Source: Rubrivivax gelatinosus
GTDB taxonomy: Bacteria; Pseudomonadota; Gammaproteobacteria; Burkholderiales; Burkholderiaceae_C
Reading direction: 5' to 3'
NCBI RefSeq assembly: GCF_004340905.1
Contig: NZ_SLXD01000001.1
Coordinates: 62,001-126,000, forward strand
DNA length: 64,000 bases
Shown: positions 23,285-32,300 of the stretch, piece after piece
How the letters are laid out: each line of letters opens with the position of its first letter
Numbering within the stretch: position 1 is the stretch's first letter
The notes under the pieces: generated by a model
Seen by the model: the letters and a program-made list of their open reading frames with translations, nothing else
Told to the model about the DNA's origin: nothing
Databases searched by the model: none
Position numbers and translations under genes: made by a program

Positions 23285-24261
23285 GCCGCCTCCTCGTCAG
23301 CGGCGACCAGCCAGCAGGCGGCGCAGGTCGTGCCCGCCGCCATCAGCTCGGGACGTTCGCTGCGGCAGCGTGCGAACGCGTGTTCGCAGCGCGGGTGGAA
23401 GGCGCAGCCGGCGGGGATCGCCCCCAGCCGCGGCATCGCGCCGTCGATCTGCGCCAGGCGCTCGCGCTCGACGTCCATCGCCGGGATCGAGCCCATCAGC
23501 CCGACCGTGTACGGATGGCGGGCGCGGTGGATCACGTCGGCCACCGGGCCGACCTCGGTGATGCGCCCGGCGTACATCACCGCGACGCGGTCGCAGGTCT
23601 CGGCGATGACGCCCATGTCGTGCGTGACCAGCATCACCGCGGCGCCGTGCTCGCGGCAGACGCGCTTGAGCAGGGTGATGATCTGCGCCTGGATCGACAC
23701 GTCCAGCGCCGTCGTCGGCTCGTCGGCGACGATCAGCTTGGGCTCGGCGGCCAGCGCCAGCGCGATGACGACCCGCTGGCGCATGCCGCCGGAGAACTGG
23801 TGCGGGTAGTGTTCGATACGCTCGCGCGCCGCCGGGATGCCGGTCTCCTCCAGCAGCCGGATCGCACGCGCCCGCGCCTGCTCGGCCGACACCGGCAGAT
23901 GGGTGCGGATCGTCTCGACGAGCTGGCGGCCGACGGTGTAGAGCGGGTTCAGCGAGGTCAGCGGGTCCTGGAAGACGGCGCCGATCGAACGCCCGCGCAG
24001 GCGGCGCATCGCCTCGTGCGGCAGGTTGTCGATGCGCCGTCCTTCGAGGCGGATCTCGCCGCCGGCGATGCGGCCCGGCGGCTCCAGCAGGCCGATGATG
24101 GCCGCGCCGGTCAGCGACTTGCCGGCGCCGGATTCGCCGACGACGCCGAGGATCTCGCCGGCGCGGATGTCGAACGAGATGTCGTCCAGCGCCCGCAGCG
24201 TGCCGCGGCGCGTCGGGAACTCGACGGCGAGGTGCCGGACTTCGAGCAGCGGGGTCTCCAT
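23281..24261 (-). CDS. dppD: Dipeptide/oligopeptide ABC transporter ATP-binding protein (DppD/OppD type)
   Basis: The 326-residue protein starts [15 protein letters not shown]. It has Walker [10 protein letters not shown]-loop [15 protein letters not shown], signature [15 protein letters not shown] and Walker [13 protein letters not shown]. The C-terminal segment has the oligopeptide-family motif [14 protein letters not shown]. It would power peptide uptake together with DppF. Its ATG overlaps the permease stop by 1 bp (TGATG). A longer in-frame reading exists but lies inside the permease gene. Confidence 0.93.
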
Positions 24262-25205
24262 CAGCGCAGCCTCGGGTTCAGCGCGTCGCGCAGCCAGTCG
24301 CCCAGCAGGTTCACCGACAACGCGATCAGCACCAGCATCAGGCCCGGGAAGATCGTGATCCACCACTCGCCGGAGAACAGGAAGTCGTTGCCGACGCGGA
24401 TCAGCGTGCCCAGCGACGGCGAGGTCGGCGGCACGCCGACGCCGAGGAAGGACAGCGTCGCCTCGGTGAGGATGGCGGTGGCGACCTGGATCGTCGCCAG
24501 CACCAGCACCGGCCCCATCACGTTGGGCAGCACGTGGCGGCGCATGATGCGCAGAGGCGGCACGCCGATGATGCGCGCCGCCTGCACGTACTCCTTCTGG
24601 CGCTCGACCATCGTCGAGCCGCGCACCGTGCGTGCGTACTGCACCCAGCCGGTCAGCGCGATCGCCAGGATCAGCACGCCGAAGGCCAGCGTCTCGTGGG
24701 CCTGCGGGAACAGCGCCCGGCCGACGCCGTCGATCAAGAGCGCGACCAGGATTGACGGGAAGGACAGCATGACGTCGCAGACGCGCATGATGAAGGCGTC
24801 GGTGCGCCCGCCGACGAAGCCCGCCAGCAGCCCCAGGCCCACACCCAGCACCACCGACAGCGCCACCGAGGCCAGGCCGACGAGCAGCGAGATGCGCGCG
24901 CCGTACATCAGCGCCGACAGGATGTCGCGGCCCTGGTCGTCGGTGCCCAGCAGGTACTTCGTGCTGCCGCCGTCGATCCAGGCCGGCGGCAGGCGCGAGT
25001 CCATCAGGTCCAGCGTCGCCAGGTCGAAGGGGTCGTGCGGCGAGACCCAGCCGGCGAACAGCGCGCAGAACACGCAGACCGCGGCGATGGCCGCCGCCAG
25101 CATCGCCGTCGGCGACTGCTTGAAGCTGTGCCAGACGTCGCCGTCGAGGAAACGCGCGAGCCGGCCGGGCGGCCTGGTCAGGGAGGTGTCGGGAACGGGC
25201 GCCAT
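24261..25205 (-). CDS. dppC: Dipeptide/oligopeptide ABC transporter permease (DppC type)
   Basis: The 314-residue protein has about six transmembrane segments, the first near residues 35-52 (AMLAAAIAAVCVFCALFAGW), followed by the periplasmic loop GTDDQGRDILSALMYGARISL characteristic of DppC/OppC. The ABC-coupling EAA-type loop reads EYVQAARIIGVPPLRIMRRH. It forms the membrane channel with DppB. It begins 7 bp after the dppB stop. Confidence 0.93.
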   Translation of the reverse strand: MAPVPDTSLTRPPGRLARFLDGDVWHSFKQSPTAMLAAAIAAVCVFCALFAGWVSPHDPFDLATLDLMDSRLPPAWIDGGSTKYLLGTDDQGRDILSALMYGARISLLVGLASVALSVVLGVGLGLLAGFVGGRTDAFIMRVCDVMLSFPSILVALLIDGVGRALFPQAHETLAFGVLILAIALTGWVQYARTVRGSTMVERQKEYVQAARIIGVPPLRIMRRHVLPNVMGPVLVLATIQVATAILTEATLSFLGVGVPPTSPSLGTLIRVGNDFLFSGEWWITIFPGLMLVLIALSVNLLGDWLRDALNPRLR

Positions 25206-25212
25206 CGCGGAC

Positions 25213-26196
25213 TCAGTGGGCGGCCGCGGCGCGCTCGATGCGCAGCCGCGGGTCGACGACGAAGTACAGCAGGTCGACGACGAGGTTGATCAGCACGAAG
25301 ATCAGCGCGATCAGGCAGAGGTAGGCCGCCATCACCGGGATGTCGGCGAACTGCACCGCCTGGATGAACAGCAGCCCCATGCCGGGCCACTGGAAGACGG
25401 TCTCGGTGATGATCGCGAAGGCGATCAGCGAGCCCAGCTGCAGCCCGGTGATCGTGATCACCGGCACCAGCGTGTTCTTCAGCGCGTGGCCGAAGTGCAC
25501 CGCGCGGTCGCTGAGGCCGCGGGCGCGCGCGAACTTGATGTAGTCGCTGCGCAGCACCTCGAGCATCTCGGCGCGCACCAGGCGCAGGATCAGCGCCAGC
25601 TGGAACACCGACAGCGTCACCGCCGGCAGCACCAGGTGCTTCAGGCCGTCGAGCGTCAGCAGCCCGGTCGTCCAGCCGCCCAGCGCGACGACCTCGCCGC
25701 GGCCGAAGCTGGGGAACCAGTGCAGCTGGACCGCGAAGACCAGGATCAGCAGGATGCCGATCAGGAAGGTCGGCAGCGACACGCCCAGCAGCGACAGCGT
25801 CATCACCAGCTGCGCGCCGGCACTGCCGCGGCGCAGCGCCGCGTAGACGCCCAGCGGGATGCCCAGCGCCAGCGCCAGCAGCGCGGCCACCAGCGACAGC
25901 TCCAGCGTCGCCGGGAAGCGTTCGGCGATCAGCGCCGACACCTGGCGCCCCTGGCGCAGGCTGAGGCCGAACTCGCCCTGCGCGGCGTTGGCGACGAAAT
26001 GGCCGAACTGGACCAGGAAGGACTGGTCCAGCCCGAGGTCGCGGCGCAGCTGGGCACGCTGCTCCTGCGTCGCGTCCTGGCCCAGCAGGTTGAGCACCGG
26101 GTCGCCGACGTACTGGAACAGCATGAAGGCGATGAACGCCACCGCCAGCATCACGACGAGGGCCTGGGCGAGCCGGCGGAGGACGAAGACGAGCAT
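25213..26196 (-). CDS. dppB: Dipeptide/oligopeptide ABC transporter permease (DppB type)
   Basis: The 327-residue protein starts MLVFVLRRLAQALVVMLAV, the typical DppB N-terminal helix. It has the DppB loop DPVLNLLGQDATQEQRAQLR and six or so membrane spans; the coupling loop is YIKFARARGLSDRAVHFGHA. It is the first gene of the leftward operon dppB-C-D-F. No solute-binding protein gene is next to it; the upstream neighbour is coq7 on the other strand, so the receptor must be encoded elsewhere. Substrate assignment beyond peptides is not possible from this region (nickel and glutathione systems look similar). Confidence 0.92.
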   Translation of the reverse strand: MLVFVLRRLAQALVVMLAVAFIAFMLFQYVGDPVLNLLGQDATQEQRAQLRRDLGLDQSFLVQFGHFVANAAQGEFGLSLRQGRQVSALIAERFPATLELSLVAALLALALGIPLGVYAALRRGSAGAQLVMTLSLLGVSLPTFLIGILLILVFAVQLHWFPSFGRGEVVALGGWTTGLLTLDGLKHLVLPAVTLSVFQLALILRLVRAEMLEVLRSDYIKFARARGLSDRAVHFGHALKNTLVPVITITGLQLGSLIAFAIITETVFQWPGMGLLFIQAVQFADIPVMAAYLCLIALIFVLINLVVDLLYFVVDPRLRIERAAAAH

Positions 26197-26328
26197 CGAG
26201 GGCGGCGGGGTGCGCGCGGCAAAAGCTGGCGATGATGCGCAAAACGCGTGCCCGGGCAAAGCGCAATGACCTCATGAGCCCCCTCGGACCCCCGGCCCGG
26301 GTGGCGCGCGGGCGACACTGCGCGGCGC

Positions 26329-26334
26329 TATGCT
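26329..26334 (+). promoter_or_regulatory. -10-like hexamer at the coq7 start
   Basis: TATGCT is followed by exactly 7 bp and then the preferred coq7 ATG (26342). Transcription from it would begin at or next to the start codon, so the mRNA may be leaderless. No convincing -35 is visible. Confidence 0.35.
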
Positions 26335-26341
26335 GCCGTGC

Positions 26342-26974
26342 ATGAGCCCCGTCGACCGCCTTCTCGTCAGCGCCGACAACGCGCTGCGCACCCTGTCCGG
26401 CGCCGTGCACGCCGGCCGCGCCAACCCCGCCGGCCCGACGCTGGCCGACGCCGAACCGCCGGCCGAGGACGAGCGCCGCCTGTCGGCCGCGCTGATGCGC
26501 GTGAACCACGTCGGCGAGGTCTGCGCCCAGGCGCTGTACCAGGCCCAGGCGCTGACCGCCCGCAGCCCCGAGCTGCGCGAGCAGATGGCCGCCGCGGCGC
26601 GCGAGGAGATCGACCACCTCGCCTGGACCCAGCAGCGGCTGGACGAGCTCGGCGACCGCCCCAGCCTGCTGAACCCGCTGTGGTACGCCGGCGCCTTCGC
26701 GATCGGCCTGGCCGCCGGGCGCCTGGGCGACCGCGTCAGCCTGGGTTTCGTCGTCGAGACCGAGCGTCAGGTCGAGCAGCACCTCGCCGGCCACCTCGAC
26801 CGGCTGCCGGCCGCCGACGAACGCTCGCGTGCCATCGTCGAGCAGATGAAGGACGACGAGCGCCGCCACGCCGACGGCGCCGAGGACGCCGGCGCCATCC
26901 CGCTGCCGATGCCGGTGCGCCTGGCGATGCGCGCGGCGGCCAAGGTGATGACCGTCACCGCGCACCGCGTCTGA
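26342..26974 (+). CDS. coq7: Ubiquinone hydroxylase Coq7 (demethoxyubiquinone monooxygenase)
   Basis: The 210-residue diiron enzyme performs the last ring hydroxylation in ubiquinone synthesis. Metal ligands are visible in the first half ([35 protein letters not shown], an ExxH) and again in the second half ([24 protein letters not shown], another ExxH). An ATG 12 bp upstream is possible but MSPVDRLL is the typical start of beta-proteobacterial Coq7. The gene ends directly against the convergent OsmC-family gene. Confidence 0.95.
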   Translation: MSPVDRLLVSADNALRTLSGAVHAGRANPAGPTLADAEPPAEDERRLSAALMRVNHVGEVCAQALYQAQALTARSPELREQMAAAAREEIDHLAWTQQRLDELGDRPSLLNPLWYAGAFAIGLAAGRLGDRVSLGFVVETERQVEQHLAGHLDRLPAADERSRAIVEQMKDDERRHADGAEDAGAIPLPMPVRLAMRAAAKVMTVTAHRV

Positions 26975-27397
26975 TCAGCCCTCGACGATCTCGTAGCCGG
27001 TCGTGATCTCGGCCGTGCGGGCCAGCATGATCGTCGCCGAGCAGTACTTCTCGTGCGACAGCGCGATCGCGCGTTCCACCGCCGGCGCCGCCAGGCCGCG
27101 GCCGGTGACGACGAAGTGAAGGTGGATCTTCGTGAACACCTTCGGGTCGGTGGCGGCACGTTCGGCCTGCAGCTTCACCTGGCAGCCGCGCACGTCGTGG
27201 CGGCCGCGTTTCAAGATCAGCACGACGTCGTAGGCGGTGCAGCCGCCGGCGCCCGCGAGCACCGTTTCCATCGGCCGAGGGGCCAGGTTGCGGCCGCCGC
27301 CGTCGGGCGCGCCGTCCATGGTCAGCAGATGGCCGCTGCCGGTCTCGGCGACGAAGCCCATGCCCGAGGCCGGGATCCAGTTGATCGTGCATTCCAT
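26975..27397 (-). CDS. OsmC-family protein
   Basis: The 140-residue protein belongs to the OsmC/YhfA family of small thiol-dependent proteins. The two redox cysteines are in GAGGCTAYDV and HEKYCSATIM, and the usual start MECTINWI leads into an N-terminal sheet. Classical OsmC members reduce organic hydroperoxides; the YhfA-like branch, which this resembles by its PMETVLAGAGGCTAYDV segment, has no settled substrate. Its stop abuts the coq7 stop, tail to tail. Confidence 0.88.
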   Translation of the reverse strand: MECTINWIPASGMGFVAETGSGHLLTMDGAPDGGGRNLAPRPMETVLAGAGGCTAYDVVLILKRGRHDVRGCQVKLQAERAATDPKVFTKIHLHFVVTGRGLAAPAVERAIALSHEKYCSATIMLARTAEITTGYEIVEG

Positions 27398-27502
27398 GGC
27401 GTGAAACTCCGTGTGCGGCGCGAAAAGGCGTGCATTGTGCGCAGGTCCGGCGCGGGCGTCGCCGAAGCTTGCGCCAGGTCGGCATGCGGGGCAGTCGGGT
27501 TA

Positions 27503-27530
27503 TTGCACTGCAGCAAGGCGATGGTAGACT
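27503..27530 (+). promoter_or_regulatory. Predicted promoter of the candidate small RNA, with a TTGC-N6-GCAA dyad
   Basis: TTGCAC (27503-27508) and TAGACT (27525-27530) are 16 bp apart, giving a start near 27537. The -35 lies inside TTGCACTGCAGCAA (27503-27516), whose TTGC...GCAA ends and central CTGCAG are self-complementary. A regulator could bind here, but none can be named from the sequence. Confidence 0.45.
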
Positions 27531-27536
27531 GCCGCC

Positions 27537-27642
27537 ATCGGTCGTTCAGAGCCTCCAGGCCTGCGACCCACCGGTTGTCTCCTCCACCTCCTCCAATGGT
27601 GGATTCAGGCCCGGGGCCGCAAGGTCCCGGGCTTCTTTTCTT
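27537..27642 (+). ncRNA. Candidate small RNA with exposed CCUCC loop and intrinsic terminator
   Basis: No protein gene explains this stretch between the OsmC gene and ilvA, yet it has a promoter-like pair and ends in a strong terminator. In the middle, CCACC (27584-27588) and GGTGG (27598-27602) form a stem whose loop is TCCTCCAAT, so an anti-Shine-Dalgarno UCCUCC would be exposed. The preceding bases (27579-27587, TCTCCTCCA) repeat the motif. C/U-rich loops of this kind are typical of trans-acting regulatory RNAs, for example CcsR-type CCUCCUCCC RNAs in alphaproteobacteria. A short ORF starting at the ATG at 27596 runs through the terminator and is unlikely to be real. The length, about 105 nt, is inferred. 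Confidence 0.6.
27609..27642 (+). terminator. Strong Rho-independent terminator with GCAA tetraloop
   Basis: A 10-bp stem (27609-27618 with 27623-27632, one G-U pair) closes a GCAA tetraloop and is followed by TTCTTTTCTT (27633-27642). This is the clearest intrinsic terminator in the window. It ends a transcript that starts upstream of ilvA, without any recognisable coding gene in front. Confidence 0.85.
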
Positions 27643-27668
27643 CCGGCAGGCGCCGCCGGGCCGCGTCG

Positions 27669-27674
27669 TATGAT
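27669..27674 (+). promoter_or_regulatory. -10-like hexamer upstream of ilvA
   Basis: TATGAT lies after the terminator and 48 bp before the preferred ilvA ATG. The -35 is weak. It would give ilvA its own transcript, independent of the small RNA. Confidence 0.35.
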
Positions 27675-27722
27675 GCTCGCCCCTCCCCGGTTATGCGCGC
27701 ACCCCGTCTGCCCGCCGTCCCG

Positions 27723-29264
<1,542 letters not shown>

Positions 29265-29276
29265 GACCCCGGCGCC

Positions 29277-29282
29277 TACACT
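29277..29282 (+). promoter_or_regulatory. -10-like hexamer at the CobT-like gene start
   Basis: TACACT is followed by 9 bp and the ATG of the CobT-like gene, again implying an mRNA with almost no leader. No clear -35 is seen, and read-through from ilvA is equally possible because the gap is only 27 bp. Confidence 0.25.
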
Positions 29283-29291
29283 GAAGGCGCC

Positions 29292-30368
29292 ATGGACCAC
29301 AGCCGTTCGCTCGTCGCGCCGACCGCCGACCCGCCGCTGGAACGCGCGCTGCGCGACAAGCTCGCGCGGCGCAACGACGACAGCGGCAGCCTCGGCGAGC
29401 TGGAGCCGCTGGCGCTGCGCATCGGGCTGATGCAGGGCTCGCTGAAGCCGCGGTTTCACGAGCCGCAGCTGCTGGTCTTCGCCGCCGACCACGGCCTCGC
29501 GGTCGACGGCCTGCACGGCGCGCTGCGCTACACCACCGACGAACTCGTGCGCCGGCTGCTCGCCGAGCGGCTGCCGCTGGCGGTCTTCGCGCGCGCCAGC
29601 GGCCTGGCGCTGACGGTCGTGGACTGCGGCGTCGCCGAGACGCTGCCGGCCCACGAGCGCCTGCAGGCGCGCAAGATCGCCCACGGCACGCGCAACCCGC
29701 GGGTCGCCGCGGCGATGACGGTCGTGCAGGCCCACGCCGCGATGCGCGCCGGCATGGAGATCGGCGACCAGCTGCGCGGCAACCTCACGATCTGCGCCGG
29801 CCTGGGCGTGGGCTCGCAGGAAAGCGCGGCGCTGCTGCTGTCGCGCATCACCGAGCTGCCACTGCGCGCGCTGCTGGAGACCGGGCCGGCCATGGCGGCG
29901 GAGGAACTCGCCCACCAGCTCGCCATCGCGCAGGCGGCACTCAACCGCCATCGCGAGGTGGCCGAGCCGGTGGAGCTGCTGGCCGCGCTCGGCGGCTTCG
30001 AGGTCGCGGTGATGGTCGGCGTGATGCTGATGGCCGCCAGCAAGCGCCAGCTGCTGATGATCGACGGCCTGGCCGCCTGCGCCGCGCTGGCAATGGCCGC
30101 ACGCATCGCGCCGCCGGTCACCGACTACTGCGTCTTCAGCCGCAGCCGCGAGCACCGCGGCCTGGACCTGGTGCACCGGCACCTGCGCGCCGCGACCCTG
30201 CCCGACCTGGGCCTGGACGGCCTGGACGGCACCGGCGCCGCGCTCGGCTGGCCGCTGGTGCGCAGCGCCGCAGCGTTGCTGACCGAAGTCGCCGAAGGCG
30301 AGGATGCGGGGCCGACGCGGCCCGGCCCGCTGGACGACGACGGTTTCCCCTCGACCATGGGGTTCTGA
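29292..30368 (+). CDS. cobT: Divergent nicotinate-nucleotide--dimethylbenzimidazole phosphoribosyltransferase (CobT) homologue
   Basis: The 358-residue protein shows CobT landmarks in order: LLVFAADHGLAVDG near the N-terminus, KIAHGTRNPRVAAAMT, a glycine-rich GLGVGSQESAALL where CobT has GxGIGNTT, LGGFEVAVMVGVMLMAASKRQ and a C-terminal GTGAALGWPLV. CobT activates the lower ligand of cobamides. The catalytic Glu of the usual GEGTGAAL is replaced by Asp312 in LDGTGAAL, and the substrate loop differs. No other cobamide genes are nearby. It may be a CobT with altered chemistry or specificity. The fold assignment is solid; the function is less so. Confidence 0.72.
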   Translation: MDHSRSLVAPTADPPLERALRDKLARRNDDSGSLGELEPLALRIGLMQGSLKPRFHEPQLLVFAADHGLAVDGLHGALRYTTDELVRRLLAERLPLAVFARASGLALTVVDCGVAETLPAHERLQARKIAHGTRNPRVAAAMTVVQAHAAMRAGMEIGDQLRGNLTICAGLGVGSQESAALLLSRITELPLRALLETGPAMAAEELAHQLAIAQAALNRHREVAEPVELLAALGGFEVAVMVGVMLMAASKRQLLMIDGLAACAALAMAARIAPPVTDYCVFSRSREHRGLDLVHRHLRAATLPDLGLDGLDGTGAALGWPLVRSAAALLTEVAEGEDAGPTRPGPLDDDGFPSTMGF

Positions 30369-30392
30369 ACCCCGCGCCCGCGGGGGCCGGGC

Positions 30393-31007
30393 TCACTCGG
30401 CCTGGACGTCGACCTCGGCCGATTCGTCGGCCTCGTGATCGGGCTGGCCCTGCACCTCGGGGCGTGCGGCCATCGGCGCGCGCCCCGGCATGCCCGGACG
30501 CATCCCGCCTTGGGGCGGCGCCCCGCCCGGCAGCGCGAGCGCACGCACCGGAGCCTGCGCGGCGCCCGGGGCCGGCAGACGCCCGGTGCTGGCCGGCGGC
30601 GGTGCCGTGAGGTCCAGCGACACGGTGGCGTCGCCGCCGCGCGGCCCCAGCAGCACCTCGCGCTGGCGCACCGACTGCACGACGGTGTCGCCGTCGACCG
30701 GTGCCCCGACGCGGAAGGCCTTGGGCGCCTTGCCGTCGACGGCGATCAGCGCCACGCCGTCGCTCTGCGCGCTGCGCGAGGCGACGACGCCCAGCAGCTC
30801 GAAACGCGAACTCTCGGGCGACTCGACCGGGCCGGCCTCCTCGGGCTCGGCACCGAGCACGCGCGACAGGTCGCCGCGCAGCGCACCGGCGGCCGCGACC
30901 ACCGTCGCCTGCGGCGCGGGCGCCGGCTTCACGAGCTTCAGGGTCCAGTAGACGGCGCCGGCGGCCACCACCGCCCAGACACCGAAGGCCCACCAACGTG
31001 TCGTCAT
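30393..31007 (-). CDS. gspC: Type II secretion system protein GspC
   Basis: The 204-residue protein has a short cytoplasmic N-terminus and a single membrane span (WWAFGVWAVVAAGAVYWTLKLV). Next comes a periplasmic homology-region domain (SSRFELLGVVASRSAQSDGVALIAVDGKAPKAFRVG, a typical GspC HR domain) and a proline/glycine-rich tail without a PDZ or coiled-coil domain. GspC connects the inner-membrane platform to the GspD secretin. It is transcribed away from gspG...F, with 52 bp between the two starts. The frame is open upstream, but those codons are antisense to gspG. Confidence 0.88.
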   Translation of the reverse strand: MTTRWWAFGVWAVVAAGAVYWTLKLVKPAPAPQATVVAAAGALRGDLSRVLGAEPEEAGPVESPESSRFELLGVVASRSAQSDGVALIAVDGKAPKAFRVGAPVDGDTVVQSVRQREVLLGPRGGDATVSLDLTAPPPASTGRLPAPGAAQAPVRALALPGGAPPQGGMRPGMPGRAPMAARPEVQGQPDHEADESAEVDVQAE

Positions 31008-31013
31008 GCGCCG

Positions 31014-31021
31014 ATTATGAT
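31014..31021. promoter_or_regulatory. Overlapping divergent -10 hexamers between gspC and gspG
   Basis: The octamer ATTATGAT reads TATGAT rightwards (31016-31021) and CATAAT leftwards (31014-31019). The rightward element would serve gspG (ATG at 31060). The leftward one ends 6 bp before the gspC ATG, implying a leaderless gspC transcript. Polymerase could occupy only one direction at a time. No convincing -35 elements were found. Confidence 0.35.
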
Positions 31022-31059
31022 TGACCGAACCCCTTCCCCGGCCCCGTCCAAAGCCTCCC

Positions 31060-31488
31060 ATGATCTCCCTTTCCCGTTCGCGCCGCCGCGGCTTCACGCT
31101 GATCGAGCTGATGGTCGTGCTGGTGATCCTCGGCGTGCTGGCGGCGCTCATCGTGCCCAACGTTCTCAACCGTGCCGATGACGCCCGCGTGACCGCCGCC
31201 CGCACCGACATCCACAACCTGATGCAGTCGCTGAAGCTCTACAAGCTGGACAACCAGCGCTACCCGACGACCGAGCAGGGGCTGGAGGCGCTCGTGCGCC
31301 GCCCGGAGTCGGCGCCGGTGCCGCCGAACTGGAAGCCCTACGTGGACAAGCTGCCCAACGACCCCTGGGGCCACGCCTACCAGTACCTGAATCCGGGGGT
31401 CAAGGGCGAGATCGACGTCTTCAGCTACGGCGCGGACGGCCAGGCCGGCGGCGAAGGCAACGATGCCGATGTCGGCTCCTGGCAATAG
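31060..31488 (+). CDS. gspG: Type II secretion major pseudopilin GspG
   Basis: The 142-residue protein starts MISLSRSRRRG and has the prepilin cleavage site G/FTLIELMVVLVILGVLAAL, with the essential Glu at +5. The C-terminal pseudopilin fold has the calcium-site region DPWGHAYQYLNPG and ends GNDADVGSWQ. It forms the body of the secretion pseudopilus. It is the first gene of the rightward gsp operon and overlaps gspH by 26 bp. Confidence 0.97.
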   Translation: MISLSRSRRRGFTLIELMVVLVILGVLAALIVPNVLNRADDARVTAARTDIHNLMQSLKLYKLDNQRYPTTEQGLEALVRRPESAPVPPNWKPYVDKLPNDPWGHAYQYLNPGVKGEIDVFSYGADGQAGGEGNDADVGSWQ

Positions 31489-31942
31489 GCCACGCGCGAC
31501 GCCCGTTCCGCGCGGCTTCACGCTGATCGAGCTGATGGTCGTGATGGCCATCCTGGCGATCGGCGCCGGACTCGTCTCGCTGGCGATCCGCGACCCGGCC
31601 GGCACCCGGCTCGAGCTCGACGCCGCGCGTCTGGCCACGCTGCTGGAGACCGCGCGCACCGAGGCGCGCACCGGCCGCATCGCGGTGGCCTGGATCCCGA
31701 CGAACGACCCGCAGCGCGACCCCTTCGTCTTCGCCGGGCTGCCGCCGGGCCAGGCGCTGCCGACACGCTGGCTGGACGCCGAGGTCAGCGCGCAGATCGT
31801 CGGCGGCAACCAGGTGGTGCTGGGCCCGGAGGCGATCCTGCCGCCGCAGCGCATCGTGCTGCGGCTGGACGACCGCCGGCTCGAAGTCGCCAGCGACGGC
31901 CTGTCGGCCTTCGCCGTGGTGCCGCCGGCCGAAACGCCATGA
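31463..31942 (+). CDS. gspH: Type II secretion minor pseudopilin GspH
   Basis: The 159-residue protein carries the prepilin motif PRG/FTLIELMVVMAILAIGAGL and a beta-rich C-terminal region typical of GspH (a minor pseudopilin). A GAAGG site sits 5 bp upstream of the ATG; a second ATG two codons later is possible. It overlaps the gspG end by 26 bp and gspI by 4 bp. Confidence 0.92.
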   Translation: MPMSAPGNRPRATPVPRGFTLIELMVVMAILAIGAGLVSLAIRDPAGTRLELDAARLATLLETARTEARTGRIAVAWIPTNDPQRDPFVFAGLPPGQALPTRWLDAEVSAQIVGGNQVVLGPEAILPPQRIVLRLDDRRLEVASDGLSAFAVVPPAETP

Positions 31943-32298
31943 GACGCACGCGCGGCTTCACGCTGATCGAGGTGCTGGTCGCGGTGGCCATCGTCGCCGT
32001 CGCGCTGGCCGCGGGCCTGCGTGCCGGTGGCGCGCTGAGCGACAACGCCCAGCGCCTGGCCGACGTCAGCGCGGCCCAGTGGTGCGCCGAGAACCGCCTC
32101 GCCGCGCTGCGCCTGGCGCGCCAGCTGCCCGGCGTCGGCGACGCCGACTTCGAGTGCGAGCAGCTCGGCCGCCTGTACCGCGGCGTGGTCCAGACGCGGC
32201 CGACGCCGAACCCCAACTTCCGCCGCGTCGACGCGCGCATCAGCGACGCCGACGGGCGCCCGCTGCTGACGCTGTCGACCGTCGTCTCGCGTTACTGA
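31939..32298 (+). CDS. gspI: Type II secretion minor pseudopilin GspI
   Basis: The 119-residue protein has a short leader MRRTRG and the class III signal FTLIEVLVAVAIVAVALAAG. Its short C-terminal domain (WCAENRLAALRLARQLPGVG) is characteristic of GspI, which with GspJ and GspK forms the pseudopilus tip. The start overlaps the gspH stop (ATGA). It ends 2 bp before gspJ. Confidence 0.94.
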   Translation: MRRTRGFTLIEVLVAVAIVAVALAAGLRAGGALSDNAQRLADVSAAQWCAENRLAALRLARQLPGVGDADFECEQLGRLYRGVVQTRPTPNPNFRRVDARISDADGRPLLTLSTVVSRY

Positions 32299-32300
32299 CG

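Noticed and set aside
27596..27674. A short plus-strand ORF (starting MVDSGPGPQGPG) inside the small-RNA terminator
   Set aside because: It starts inside the hairpin and reads through the terminator stem; no ribosome site other than the anti-SD-like sequence itself.
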